Notes: generated by a model from the sequence alone, not told the origin. A DNA stretch of 64,000 nucleotides from Vombatus ursinus (GCF_900497805.2 NW_020954550.1:35757577-35821576), one strand, 5' to 3'. Counted from the stretch's first letter, positions 53,071-63,479 are shown. Translations and numbers: made by a program.

Positions 53071-53574
53071 TTTTTATTTGCTTAAGAGAAAAAAAGAAAC
53101 TTTTTCTAACTTGAAATACATTTCTCTCCACACTATTTCCCCAGCCCCAACCCCCAATGTGAGGGGGAAAATAATTCACTTCCTTTCTTTCCCTCTTTTC
53201 TCCTTTACACCATACTTCAAAAAATTATCTGCATTCTCCCCTATTCTTTCTTCCTTTGCTCAAGACCCTGTCAAAGAGTCACTCTTCTCTTTCCCAGTGC
53301 CAACCACCCCTCTGCCTGTGCTGTCCTGGAGCTTGACCCTTCACTCCTTCCTTACTCCTCTCTTGTCTTCAATTTCTCCTGTTTGCTAGCTCCTACCCCA
53401 TTGCATAACAATGTTCCCAGCTTTCTCTCATCCTTAAAAACAAACCCAGACATCCCCATAGGCTATAAGAGGAAAGATTTTCAAGGAAGTCTACCCAGGG
53501 TGATGTAAGCACAGTGGTTTGATTACAACTAGTATGGTTAAAGGCAGAATTCAAGGAATTTAAATTTTTTAAGG
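53071..53574. other. No recognised feature
   Basis: A pyrimidine-rich stretch with no family features. The 103-codon frame at 53078-53389 is low complexity. Confidence 0.45.
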
Positions 53575-53715
53575 CTAAATTTTTTATTAGTTTTATTATT
53601 TTTTAAAATTTTATTTGATTCTGAACTTAACAAATAAAACAATATTTCTGGAATATAGAATAGAAAAAAAGATGACTGCATATGAAATAACAAATCTATT
53701 ATATACAACTTTGCT
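53575..53715 (-). mobile_element. L1 3' UTR end, antisense
   Basis: 'acaaatctattatatacaac' and 'aacttaacaaataaaac' mirror the 3' end of the L1 at 4140-4250, so this is the same L1 3' UTR family. Confidence 0.75.
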
Positions 53716-53759
53716 TTTCTATTTATATTCTCAACACTTAACCTAGTGTTTGACTCATT

Positions 53760-54003
53760 TATTTTTGTTGTGGTGTTGCTCATGACTCCATTTGGCGTTT
53801 TCTTTACAAAGATACTGGAGTGGTTTGTCAGTTCCTTCTCCAGCTTGTTTTATAGGTAAAGAAACTGAGGCAACCAGGGTTAAATGACTTTCCCAGGGTC
53901 ACCCAGCTAGTGAGTGTCTGGGGCCAGATTTTGAACTCAGGAAGATAAGTCCTCCTGACTTCAGGCCTCCAGCACTCTATTCACCAAACCACCTTGCTGG
54001 CCT
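53760..54003 (-). mobile_element. tRNA-headed SINE, RTE-like-tailed type
   Basis: Antisense: 'gatactggagtggtttgtca', 'ttcccagggtcacccagc', 'tgaactcaggaagataagtc' and a worn head. Confidence 0.93.
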
Positions 54004-54565
54004 CTTATAGTCATGTTTGACTCTTAGTGAGTGCTTAGTAAGTGCTGTTTCATTCATTCATTTGCTCATTCATAGAATGGAAGTTTTCTGTTACAGGGAG
54101 ACACCTGGGAATGGTGTGGTTCTGGCTTTCAGAAGAATTTTGGTGCTTGTATGGAGAATCAATGTGGACGGTATGAAATATAGGCTATCATTCCAACGGA
54201 TGATCTGCAGTCTGCAAAAATCATAAATTATGATTGGGTTGATTCTTTTAGTCCCCAAACGCATTGTTGTTGATATAAGTTTGCTATTATTGTTGCTTTT
54301 AAATGCCTTTTTCATGTCCTCAACCCTTAATGAGAATAAGGAATTCTCAGTTAAAGGAACAAAATTTGGTTGGAAGAAGTAGCAGCATAGGCTCTTGTCT
54401 ACTGCTGTAGATTTTCCACCAGCTGCTCTGCTCAGTTTCTGCTCCATGAACATCACATGCCTGTGCCAAACATCATGACCCCAAGCTCCAGGTACCCGCT
54501 GGCATTCCCTCTCCCCCTCCCCAACCTTTCAGTTTCCTTTCCTGGATCTCTTCCCCATTCATTTG
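54004..54565. other. Unrecognised; 17-base AT palindrome
   Basis: No family recognised. 54219-54235 is a perfect odd-length palindrome centred on 54227 with TAAT-type sequence. A weak L2-like end may lie at 54020-54072. Confidence 0.4.
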
Positions 54566-54680
54566 TAAGCTCCTCGAGGGAAAGGACTTTCTTTCCTTTT
54601 CTTATTTGTATCTCCAGGGCTTAGGACAGTACCTGGCATATAGTAGGTGCTTAATTAATGTTTTTTGACAATTGATCCAA
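54566..54680 (+). mobile_element. L2 3' end
   Basis: 'gtaagctcctcgagggaaag', 'tttgtatctccagggctta' and 'atagtaggtgcttaattaat' form the L2 3' terminus in sense. Confidence 0.92.
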
Positions 54681-54879
54681 ATATAGGGCGACCAAGAATA
54701 TAGACTGTAGCTGTTAAATGCAATGTCTTAAAGGAACATATCTATCTACCTACCTATCTTCTATCAATGTACATACTGACCAACTGGGGTAAGGACTGGA
54801 CCTGTGAGTTCTTTAGTAAGAAGGAAGGAACTCCTGGTGAGGAAACTCCCTCTACCAGTATAGGCTGGCACCTTCTATC

Positions 54880-55090
54880 ACAACTTAGAGCTTTAGTTGC
54901 CTAGAGCACTGAGATGTCAAGTGAGTTGCCCAAGGTCACATAGTCAGTATGTCAAGACTTGAACTCACACTACTTCACACACTGACAAATATTTATATGA
55001 AATTATTCTATTTTAAAACTACTAAACTGGAACTAGAACTCAATCCCTGGTATCCTGGCTGCTTGTTCAGTCCACTTTCTGCTGGATCAT
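54880..55090 (-). mobile_element. MIR3-like SINE, antisense, with a short insertion
   Basis: 'agtgagttgcccaaggtcac' and 'aagacttgaactcacact' are antisense core. An AT-rich ~50 bp piece separates them from 'gaactcaatccctggtatcc'. Confidence 0.65.
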
Positions 55091-55668
55091 GTTGTAAGTA
55101 AGTCTTGCCTTAAAGAAGTAGGTTTTCCCCACTCCCCTCTTCCTCACCCCCCCCATTCCCAGTTGGATTAACAGAAGCCCCTCAAAATTGTGTTTTGCTT
55201 CTGGTAACTAGGTGAATCAGTGGCCCAGATATATTGTGGAACAATACATGAAGAATTCGGTGAATTTTGCTCATTGTAAGAAACTGTTCAGAATTTTGGA
55301 TGAAGAATAGACTGGTGAAAACTTCTCTATCACCCAAGGATTTGCTCCTTCATGTTTCTCCATTGTCTCTGGCTTAGAACTTATTCCAATGAAAGAGGCA
55401 TTAGGATTGTGCTGATTATAGAGGGGACTATAGCTTTAACTGAGTGCAGCTCTAGGGGAAGTTGGAGAATCAGTAGCCAAAGTAGATGGAGGATTTTTTG
55501 GAGAACTTGAACAGTCATTCTCCAAGCAGTCAGCTGCTCAGGTCAGGGCAAAGTGTGACAAGGGATGTTAGGGAGTCTTTCTTTACACTAGGTGGGTGAG
55601 AGGGATTGGCAGATGCAGATGAAGACTGCTGTCCAGAACTAAGAAAAACCCAAGAATTCAAGAATTCA
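55091..55668. other. No recognised feature
   Basis: No repeat or coding signal was recognised. Confidence 0.45.
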
Positions 55669-55840
55669 TTCTTCCTTCTTTCTTTCCTTCCTTCCTTCTT
55701 TCCTCCCTCCCTCCCTTCCTTCCTTCTTTCTTTCCTCCCTCCCTCCCTTCCTTCTTTCCTTCCTTCCTTCTTTCCTTCCTTCCTGTCTCCCTCCCCTCCC
55801 CCTACTTCTCTGTCTCTCTCTCTCTTTATTTCTTTCTTTT
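55669..55840. repeat. (TTCC)n/(TTTC)n polypyrimidine tract
   Basis: 55669-55784 is an uninterrupted run of 116 pyrimidines, followed by an imperfect TC-rich stretch. The Ser/Pro/Phe and Arg/Lys/Glu frames across it are artefacts. Confidence 0.97.
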
Positions 55841-56157
55841 GTATAATCACTGTTCAAGTAACTGTTGTTGTTGTTTGGCAGCTTCTCAGTGAGGAAGAGG
55901 CAGAGTAGACTAGAAGGCTGTTAAGATCACACTCTAGGGATCTCTTCTATCTTTGTCTTAAGGCACCCATTCATATGAAAAATTGAGTTCTGGCTTTATT
56001 TCTCACCCTATGTGAACCAGGTGATTGGGAAGAAGTTGAGGAAAAGAAATTCTAGCTGTGGTTTTGATATGTAACAATCTTTTTTTATTGAGAAATAATG
56101 ATGCCAATTTGTAAGTGAAAGACCACAAACTGACCAATAAAAAAATGCTAATGGGCC
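55841..56157. other. No recognised feature
   Basis: No repeat or coding signal was recognised. Confidence 0.45.
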
Positions 56158-56302
56158 GTTGAAGCTGGAAGAGATGTTAGCAGTGTATTCTTCATCTTTT
56201 AGAGAAGGAAACCAAGATTCAGAATGATAGTGATTTATTTGTCCAAGCACACATAGCAGGTTAGGAGTACAACCAGGACTAGATTTCAGGTCTCCTTTTA
56301 TG
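56158..56302 (-). mobile_element. MIR3-like SINE, antisense
   Basis: 'gttgaagctggaagagatgt', 'agagaaggaaaccaagattc' and 'ctagatttcaggtctccttt' in antisense order. Confidence 0.65.
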
Positions 56303-56436
56303 TACTACATGTGCTTTTTTGCACTATATGTACTTTTTTCCTTGAACAAATATTTATTTTTATTTTTAAAATACATTTAAAATTTTTCAAATATTTATTT
56401 TGTTTTCTTCTTTTTGCCTCACCCTTCTTACTAGGA

Positions 56437-56686
56437 GCTGGCAGCTAGGTAGCACAGTGAACAGAGTGCCAGGCCTGGAGTCAGGAAGACTCTTTGAATT
56501 CAAATCTGTCCTCAGACACTTACTAGCTGTGTAACCCTGCACAAGTCATTTAATCCTCTTTGCGTCAGTTTCCTCATCTGTAAAATGAGCTACAGAAGGA
56601 AATGGCAAACCACTCCAGTATCTCTGCCAAGAAAACCCCAAATGGGGTCACAAAGAGTTGGACATGACTGAAACAACTAAACAACA
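56437..56686 (+). mobile_element. tRNA-headed SINE, RTE-like-tailed type, with perfect TSD
   Basis: Complete sense copy flanked by the perfect 10-bp TSD 'cttactagga' (56427-56436 and 56687-56696). It carries 'ggcagctaggtagcacagtg', 'gaattcaaatctgtcctcag' and the tail 'tgaaacaactaaacaac'. Confidence 0.98.
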
Positions 56687-56690
56687 CTTA

Positions 56691-57062
56691 CTAGGAAGGG
56701 AGCAAGGGAAAAAGGAAGAGGAGAAAGGGAGGGAGGGGAAAGGAAAAAAGGAAGAAAGGAACAGAAGGAGAAGGTGAAGAGGAAAGGAGGGAAGGAACAA
56801 ATGGAAGGAGGAAATGAGGAGGGAGGAAGGAAGGGAAGGAGGAAAGAAGGAAGAAAGGAAGAAAGGATAGAAGGAAGGAAGTGAGGAAGGAAAGGAGGCA
56901 GGGAGAGAAGAAGGGAGGGAGGTAAGAATGAAGGAATGGAGGGAGGAAGTAAGGGAAGAAAAGGAAGAGAAGGAAAAAAGCAAAGAAGGGGAGGAAGTGA
57001 GGGAGGAAGGAAGGAAGTATGGAAGGAAGGAAAAAGAAAGGAAGGAAGGAAAGAAGGAAAGA
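56691..57062. repeat. (GGAA)n polypurine tract
   Basis: About 370 bp with only a handful of pyrimidines, built from GGAA, GGAGG and GAAAG units. It starts directly beyond the SINE's right TSD. Confidence 0.97.
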
Positions 57063-57409
57063 CTTTCATATGTAAGCATAGTTACGTAAAACAAATTTCC
57101 ACATTGGCCATTTCCAAAAATGCATTTTATATTTTGTGTATTAGTCTATCATCCACCTGTCATGAGATAGACAGTCCTCTATAATCTATTGATAATTAAG
57201 TTGATCAGAGTCCTTAATTAGAATTTTTTGTTTTCATAATGTTCCAGCACATCCCTCTCAATGCCTCTCACTAGTGTGGTTCAGGATGCACTTGTTATGA
57301 AATGACTCAAGATTGTCATCACAAGGTTCCACATGGAGACAAAAGCTCAGTTTTCTATTTCTGTAAGTGTAGAATGCGTTATTCTTCAGTGTTATTAAAC
57401 TCTTGGTTG
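57063..57409. other. No recognised feature
   Basis: No repeat or coding signal was recognised. Confidence 0.45.
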
Positions 57410-57572
57410 TTGGAATGAACTTAGTGGAAACAGAACTTAACTTGGAGTCAAGAAGCCTTGGGTTTGAGGCCCAGCTAGGTCACACAAAGTGTATGACTCA
57501 GTTTACTCACCTGTAAAATAGGGGGTTTGACTATATGACCTCTAAAGTTCCTTACAGTTCCAATAGTCCATG
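57410..57572 (+). mobile_element. MIR3-like SINE
   Basis: 'aacttggagtcaagaagcct', 'tttactcacctgtaaaatag' and 'tatatgacctctaaagttcc' in sense order. Confidence 0.8.
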
Positions 57573-57689
57573 AGCATAAGAAAGAGTCTGTGACCTATAA
57601 TCACTTTGTGTTCTGGTTCAAAATTGCCCTATGACTCCACTTACCTGTAATTCTGTGACACACTTCTTTGGCTACCCATACCTCTATAT

Positions 57690-57782
57690 GTGTCATCTTC
57701 TTTCTAGAGATTTGTGTCCACAACATTGAGTACCATACCTGGCACATAATAATTGCTATCAATGATTTTTCATTCATTTATC
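57690..57782 (+). mobile_element. L2-like 3' end
   Basis: 'gagtaccatacctggcacat' and 'tttttcattcattt' resemble an L2 end. Confidence 0.55.
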
Positions 57783-57785
57783 AAT

Positions 57786-58235
57786 GAATAAATGACATTT
57801 ATATAACCTAATGCTTTTCATATTTGATTCTCATTATAACCTGTGAGGTAAGTACTAGCGATATTATTATCATCCCCATTTCAGGGATGAGGAAATTGAG
57901 GCTCAGAGAATGATTTGTCCATGATCCTATGTTGTTGAGTTGTTTCAGTCATGTCCAACTCTTCATGACCCCATTTGGAATTTCTCCAGCTCATTTTACA
58001 AATGAGGAAACTGAGGCAAACAGAGTTAAGTGACTTACCCAGGATCACACAACTAGTCAGTGTCTCAAGCTGGATTTTAATTCATGAGGATGAGTCATCC
58101 TGATTCTAAGCTCAGTGCTCTATTTACCATACTACCTAGCTGGTCCCATAGCTGTCACATAATGGTAGACAGGCAGAACCCAGGTATCCTTCATGCCTAG
58201 GCTGGTGACCTTTCCTATACCATGTTGCTTGCTTG
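57786..58235 (-). mobile_element. MIR-type SINE, antisense, split by a SINE
   Basis: 57786-57928 (gacatttatataacctaatg, tgaggaaattgaggctcaga) continues at 58147-58235 (gcagaacccaggtatccttc) around an inserted SINE. Confidence 0.72.
57932..58146 (-). mobile_element. tRNA-headed SINE, RTE-like-tailed type
   Basis: Antisense: 'gttgttgagttgtttcagtc', 'aggaaactgaggcaaacag' and head 'ctacctagctggtccc', with a short internal deletion. Confidence 0.92.
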
Positions 58236-58351
58236 TGGAAATGGTCCTGAAGTTATCACAAATAAATTCTAGGCATTAAAAATGAGAAGTGCAGTAAAGA
58301 AAAGATCAGACTCAGGTCTCCTAGGGTTACTGCACTTTGGTGTGGAAAAAG

Positions 58352-58596
58352 AAGGAAACAAGTATTTATTAAGCACCTACTAAATGCCAAGTACTGTGCT
58401 AAGTACTTTATTATCTCACTTGATCCTCATAACATCCTTGGCAAGAAGATGTTATTATTATTATTATGTTCATTTTACAGTTGAGGAAACTGAGGCAGAG
58501 GCCAGGATCACAGAACTAGTAAGTGTCTGAGGCAGGATTTGCACTCAGGTCTTCCTGACTCCAGGCCCAGCACTCTATCCACTATGTCAATTAGCA
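58352..58596 (-). mobile_element. tRNA-headed SINE with MIR core and L2-like tail, antisense
   Basis: 'agtatttattaagcacctac', 'gctaagtactttattatctc', 'ggatttgcactcaggtcttc' and 'cactctatccactatg' in antisense order. Confidence 0.92.
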
Positions 58597-58599
58597 GCT

Positions 58600-58732
58600 C
58601 GGTGGAATATAAACTCCTTGAGGGCAAGAGCTATATCAATTTTGTCTTTGTATTCCTAGCACTTGGCATAGTTCCTTGCATGTAGTAGGCACATAATAAA
58701 GGCTTATTTTTGACTAATTGATTATGTCACTG
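58600..58732 (+). mobile_element. L2 3' end
   Basis: 'ataaactccttgagggcaag', 'tttgtattcctagcacttgg' and 'gtagtaggcacataataaag' in sense order. Confidence 0.92.
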
Positions 58733-59557
58733 ATCTGGTTGGGTTATGATAGTCTTTATGGTTCCATCTGCTCTGGAGTTGCCAAAATTCAATTTTATCA
58801 TTTCACCTAGGGATGATGAGGCTCTGGAGATTTGATTCATGCTAAACTACACTCACAGAAAATGGATTTAATAGCCATAATTCCAATTTATTAATTTACA
58901 ATGAGAACTATAACTGCCAAATGGACCAGATATTCACTTTGGCTAGCCTGTGCATTCTCCACTCCTTAGGGAAACCCATTTAAGAAACTAAATGAAAATC
59001 AAAAGTTTACATGTTAAGTGTGGAAACAGAGGAAAGGTTGTCAAATGGTCTTAAGAAATATTTTCTTCTAGATTTGACAGCCTACTAAGCTACTCTTCTC
59101 TACTGCTCCATTGACCAGATATCCATGTTGTCTGGCTGGTGCTGGGGAAACAGAGGCAAAATTTTATTCTCAAGCTCTCTATTTTTTTCCAGTCTCCTAC
59201 CCTGATCATTGCAGAACTACAGAATCTCTGAGTTAGATGGGACCTTGGCAGTCATGTGATCCAAATGGTATCTAATAGAGGAATCCTTGGGCAGCATCCC
59301 TGACCAATGGAGTTCTGGGATGGACCTGGGTTGGGCCAGTCCCCTGATAGTTTATCTTCAATATCAGAATGAAATGAGACAGTTGTATATCATTCAACAT
59401 TAACAAAAGGAGATCTGCTTAGCTATAGCAGAAGGATATTCCACAAAGATATGCACTGAAGATACCCCAAGTAGATTCTAGTGAGCAAAGTTCCCTTGAC
59501 TGGGTTGCCCTTCATAGTCTACCAGCCAAGAACCAAGAAACTCAAATGCCCTTTACT
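58733..59557. other. Mostly unrecognised; one MIR3-like scrap
   Basis: 59206-59270 resembles an antisense MIR3-like start (gagttagatgggaccttggc). Nothing else was recognised. Confidence 0.45.
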
Positions 59558-59784
59558 CAGTGGTGTGCTGGTAAATGTTTAACAACTAGCTCTCAGAAAA
59601 TTAAAAAAAACATACTTTTAAGTTTAATTTGCATTATTAATACTTTTTCCATCACTTTATTGAGACAATCAGCAAAACAATAAATTAAGCCCTGATTTGT
59701 AGCATTTGCTGATTTCTGAGGTATAGAGGCTCACAGTGGAAATTTAACAACTGGCTCTTCCAAACTGGCTTTAGCACATTCTTG
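59558..59784 (+). mobile_element. hAT-type MITE, family 1, copy 4
   Basis: Sense copy with the clearest left end, 'cagtggtgtgctggtaaatg', and the body 'gcaaaacaataaattaagcc'. The right end 'tttagcacattcttg' is worn. Confidence 0.85.
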
Positions 59785-60409
59785 CCTCCACAGACTTCTA
59801 AGGCTTTATAAATTCTCTGATATTCTCCAATGTATCTGACCAGGTTAGAGAACACCTAGAACTCCTTGTGGCTGTTTTCTATTCAAGAGACCAAGAAGTG
59901 ATGCATGCGCCTTTGATCTCTTGAACTAACTAAGTCTAGTGATGATTTCAATGGCTTTTAATAAAAAATAGGCCTAACTTCCATGGGGGCAGGGGTCTGG
60001 ATACTGCTTCTGTCACAAATGGTCTTCCAGTCTTTGCTTACAGATATAAAGGCAGAGGAAACCAACTTGTTATACTGCCTTTTTTCATTCAAACAGCTGT
60101 AAACAATTTGTATTTTTTTTTTGGTGGTGGAGGGGCAGAAAAATTCCCATAGCCGTATTATCAGAAGTTCCAAGAGAGTGGGGCTATGAACCCACTAATC
60201 AGGGAATGTACCTGGTCAGTAAGGTTTCACTGACCAAGGTGCTGACAACTGATCAGTCTTGCAATGAAATGCCCACCCTTGGCCTTTTACTAGCACTGAA
60301 ATCTAACTAAGTAAGCTAACTGACCACTTCCAGCAACACCTAAATGATCATCCTTTCTTTATGTTTCTGAGAAGATGCCCTGGGAAAAGAGTATTCTACT
60401 TTTGTTATA
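59785..60409. other. No recognised feature
   Basis: No repeat or coding signal was recognised apart from a T-run at 60112-60121. Confidence 0.45.
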
Positions 60410-60512
60410 TCATTAGAAAAACTGGAGAACATCCAAAGAAGAGCAATAAAAATGACTAAAGGAATGGAAGGAGTGATATATGAAGACAGATTAAAGGAGT
60501 TAATATATATTA
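60410..60512 (+). mobile_element. CR1/L3 LINE ORF2 C-terminal scrap
   Basis: The plus strand reads LENIQRRAIKMTKGMEGVIY and then EDRLKEL, the CR1/L3 C-terminal block 'LExVQxRATKxIKGLExLxYExRLxEL'. Only about 35 residues survive. Confidence 0.82.
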
Positions 60513-60929
60513 TATAATCTGCCTTTGTGACAGTAAAGTGCAGTTCCAGTAACAGAGTCTGGACATTCAATTTGTCTTTGAGGAAGCCAGAAGCTTCGGT
60601 GGCTAACTGAACCCAAGACCTGGCAAAAGAATGCAGCTTGGAAACTCATGACCTGAGACTAAGTCCAGTCTTAAAGATGCTTCTCCTGAAAGGAACCTGG
60701 AAACTCGAATATCCTCCACAGACCTCCAAGAGCTTCACTAACCTTCAACACTCTCCAGTGGATCTTTGCTTTCTCCATCCAAGGGAACAGATCTGGGAAG
60801 GGAGATCTCACCATCCAGGAATGTGACAGGTTGAGGACTATGCATTGCATGGGGAACAGGGAGGGGGCCCTGTGCCCTGCAATTTGTCAGCGGCACAATT
60901 TGCAGCAGTGAGGATCGTATTGTCAGTTG
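60513..60929. other. No recognised feature
   Basis: No repeat or coding signal was recognised. Confidence 0.45.
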
Positions 60930-61046
60930 TTGCTGACTGACAAGCATTTATTTAGTGCTTACTATGTACCAAGAACTGTGCTAAGTACTGGAGATATAAT
61001 CAAAGGCCAAAATATGTTCCCTGCTCTCATGGAGCTCATGTTCTTA
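60930..61046 (-). mobile_element. L2 3' end, antisense (continues at 62985)
   Basis: 'caagcatttatttagtgctt', 'gtgctaagtactggagatat' and 'ctctcatggagctcatgttc' form the antisense L2 end. The element resumes after the L1 insertion. Confidence 0.88.
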
Positions 61047-61568
61047 TTTTTTTTTAAATAATTAATTAATTTATTTTTAGTTTTCAACATTCACTTCCAT
61101 AAGATTTTGAGTTCCAATTTTTCTCCCCATCTCTCCTCTCCCCCACCCCAAGTGGCATGCAATTTGATATAGGCTCTACATGTAAGTACATTTTAAACCT
61201 ATTTTCACATTAGTCTTGTTGGAAAGAAGAAGTAGAACCAGTGGGAGAAACCACAAGAAAAGAAACAAACAAAAAAAGGAAAAAAAAGAGAGAGAGCAAA
61301 TAATATGTTTTGATCTGCCTTCAGACTCCATAGTTCTTTTTCAGGATGTGGACAGCATTTTCCCTTATGAGTCCTTTGAAACTGTCTTGGATCCTTGCAT
61401 TACTAAGAAGAGATGAGTTTATTAAAGTAAGTCATCACACATCGTGGCTGTTATTGTGTACAATGTTCTCCTGGTTCTGTTCACTTCACTCAGTATCAGT
61501 CCATACAAGTCTTTCTAGGTTTTTCTAAAGTCCGCATGCTCATCATCTCCTATAGCACAATAGTTTTC
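61047..61568 (-). mobile_element. L1 3' end, proximal copy of a chimeric L1
   Basis: T-rich start, 'tcacttccataagattttga', 'gatataggctctacatgtaa', 'atcgtggctgttattgtgta' and 'agtccatacaagtctttct' are antisense L1 3' UTR and ORF2 C-terminus. It joins directly to an ORF1 segment at 61569. Confidence 0.93.
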
Positions 61569-61790
61569 CTTGATAATTTCTTGAAAAATGATGTTGAGGG
61601 TCTTTTTTTAAATTTTGGTTTTCAGGTAGTTCAATAATTCTTAAATTATCTCTCATTGATATGTTTTCCAGGTCAGTTGTTTTTCCAATGAGATAGCTAA
61701 TATTTTCTTCTATTTTTTTCCATTCTTTTGATTTTATTTTATTGTTTCTTGATGTCTTATAGAGTCATTAGCTTCCAGGTGCTGAATTCT
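61569..61790 (-). mobile_element. L1 ORF1 segment joined to an L1 3' end
   Basis: Antisense ORF1 coiled-coil to RRM-start region (aggtcagttgtttttccaat, cattagcttccaggtgctga). Its reverse complement resembles the ORF1 at 18680-18935 of this window. ORF2 is absent between this and 61568. Confidence 0.85.
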
Positions 61791-62984
61791 AATTTTTTAA
61801 AAAATTTTATTAATTTATTTTTAATTTTCAACATTTACTTCCATAAGATTTTGAGTTTTAAATTTTCTCCCCTTCCCTCCCCACCTCCCTTCTCAAGGCA
61901 GCATGCAATCTGATATAGGCTCTACATATACATTCCTATTAAACATATTTTTACATTAGTCATGTTGAAAAGAAGAATTATAACCAATAGGAGGCACCAC
62001 AAGAAAGAAGAAACAAAACAAAACAGAAGAAAAAAAAGAGCAAATAGTATGCTTCAATCTGCATTCAAACTCTATGGTTCTTTCTCTGGGTGTGGATAGC
62101 ATCTTTCATCATGAGACCTTTGGAGATGTCTTAGATCCTTGCATTGCTGAGAAGAGCTAAGTCTATCAAAGTTAGTTGTTGCACAACATGGCTGTTACTG
62201 TGTACAACGTTCTCTTGGTTCTGCTCACTTCACTTAGCATCAGTTCATATAAGTCTTCCCAGATTTTTCTGAAATCTGCCTGCTCATCATTTCTTATAGC
62301 ACCAACAGTATTCCATTACATTCATATACCACAACTTGTCCAGCCATTCCCTAGTCGATGGGCATCCCCTCAATTTCCAATTCTTTGCCACCACAAGAAG
62401 AGCTGCTATAAATGTTTTTGTGCGTGTGGGTCCTTTTCCCATTTGTGTGATCTCTTTGGGATACAGACCTAGAAGTGGTATTGCTGGGTCAAAGGGTATT
62501 CACATTTTTATAGCCCTATGAGCATAGTTCCAAACTGTTCTTTAGAATGGTTGGATCAGTTCACAACTCCACCAACAATGCATTAGTGTTCCAATTTTCC
62601 CACATCTTCTCCAACACCTATCATTTTCTTGTTTTGTTGTGTTAGCCAATCTGATATGAATGATGTGGTACCTCAGAGTGGTTTTGATTTTCATTTCTCT
62701 AATCCATAGTGATTTAGAGCATTTCTTCATATGACTACAGATAGCTTTAATTTCTTCATCTGAAAACTGCCTATTCATATCCTTTGACCATTTATCATTT
62801 GGGGAATGACTTGTACTCTTACAAATTTGACTGAGTTCTCCATGTATTTTAGAAATGAGAACTGTGTCAGAGACACTGGTTGTAAAAATTCTTTCCCAGT
62901 TTTCTGCTTCCCTCCTAATCATGGTTACATTGGCTTTGTTTGTGCAAAAACTTTTCAATTTAATGTAATCAAAATTTTTCATTT
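61791..62984 (-). mobile_element. L1 3' end, distal copy of a chimeric L1
   Basis: A second antisense L1 3' UTR followed by about 800 bp of ORF2 C-terminus. The minus-strand frame 62542-62994 reads FDYIKLKSFCTNKANVTMIR, DKWSKDMNRQFSDEEI, IKTTLRYHIIHIRLA and RCWRRCGKIGTLMHCWWSCE, the standard L1 C-terminal order with the Cys-containing end. It is among the best-preserved L1 coding stretches here (about 150 codons open). Confidence 0.95.
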
Positions 62985-63085
62985 TGGAGTTCATACTCTA
63001 ATAGAGGAGATGGTGTGCAGACAACTATGTACATAGATACAAAGTAAGTGGAAAGTATTCTTAGAAGGAAGGACGTAACAGGAGG
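62985..63085 (-). mobile_element. L2, antisense, continuation
   Basis: 'ttcatactctaatagagg' and 'caactatgtacatagataca' continue the L2 end of 60930-61046. The repeated 'ggagytcatryTCT' motif on both sides of the L1 is its likely TSD. Confidence 0.82.
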
Positions 63086-63287
63086 GTGAATGGGAACTGT
63101 GGATATGAAATCCCATTTAAGAATCACCCCAAATCCCAATGTGAAGGGGAATAATTCAGAACTCAGGATCCTGGATGCCTTCTTGCCTTGCTTGTGGCGA
63201 ATTCGTCAAGAATGGTGGGCATTCCTTCTTACCCATCCTCCCTTCCACCTCTCCTCCCCCATTCCTCACTTCAACAGTGGAAGAAAG

Positions 63288-63477
63288 GAAAGGAAACAAA
63301 CATTTATTAAGTACTTGGTATTTGCCAAGCACTGTAGTAAGTGCTTTACAAATTTTGCCTTATTTTGTCCTCTCAGCAACCCTGGGAGTTAGGTACTTTT
63401 ATTGCCTTCTTTTTACAGTTGAGGAAATTGAGGCAAAAAAGGAGAAGGGACTTGCCCAGGGTCACACAGTCGGTTAT
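63288..63477 (-). mobile_element. MIR-type SINE, antisense
   Basis: 'aaacatttattaagtacttg', 'agtaagtgctttacaaattt' and 'cttgcccagggtcacacagt' in antisense order. Confidence 0.92.
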
Positions 63478-63479
63478 GA

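Noticed and set aside
55530-57094. Long low-complexity Ser/Pro/Phe and Arg/Lys/Glu/Gly frames, up to 148 codons
   Set aside because: They are translations of TTCC/GGAA tracts, and length alone is expected in stop-poor repeats.
62542-62994. A 150-codon minus-strand open frame as a gene
   Set aside because: It matches the L1 ORF2 C-terminus and ends where L2 begins, so it is a 5'-truncated L1.
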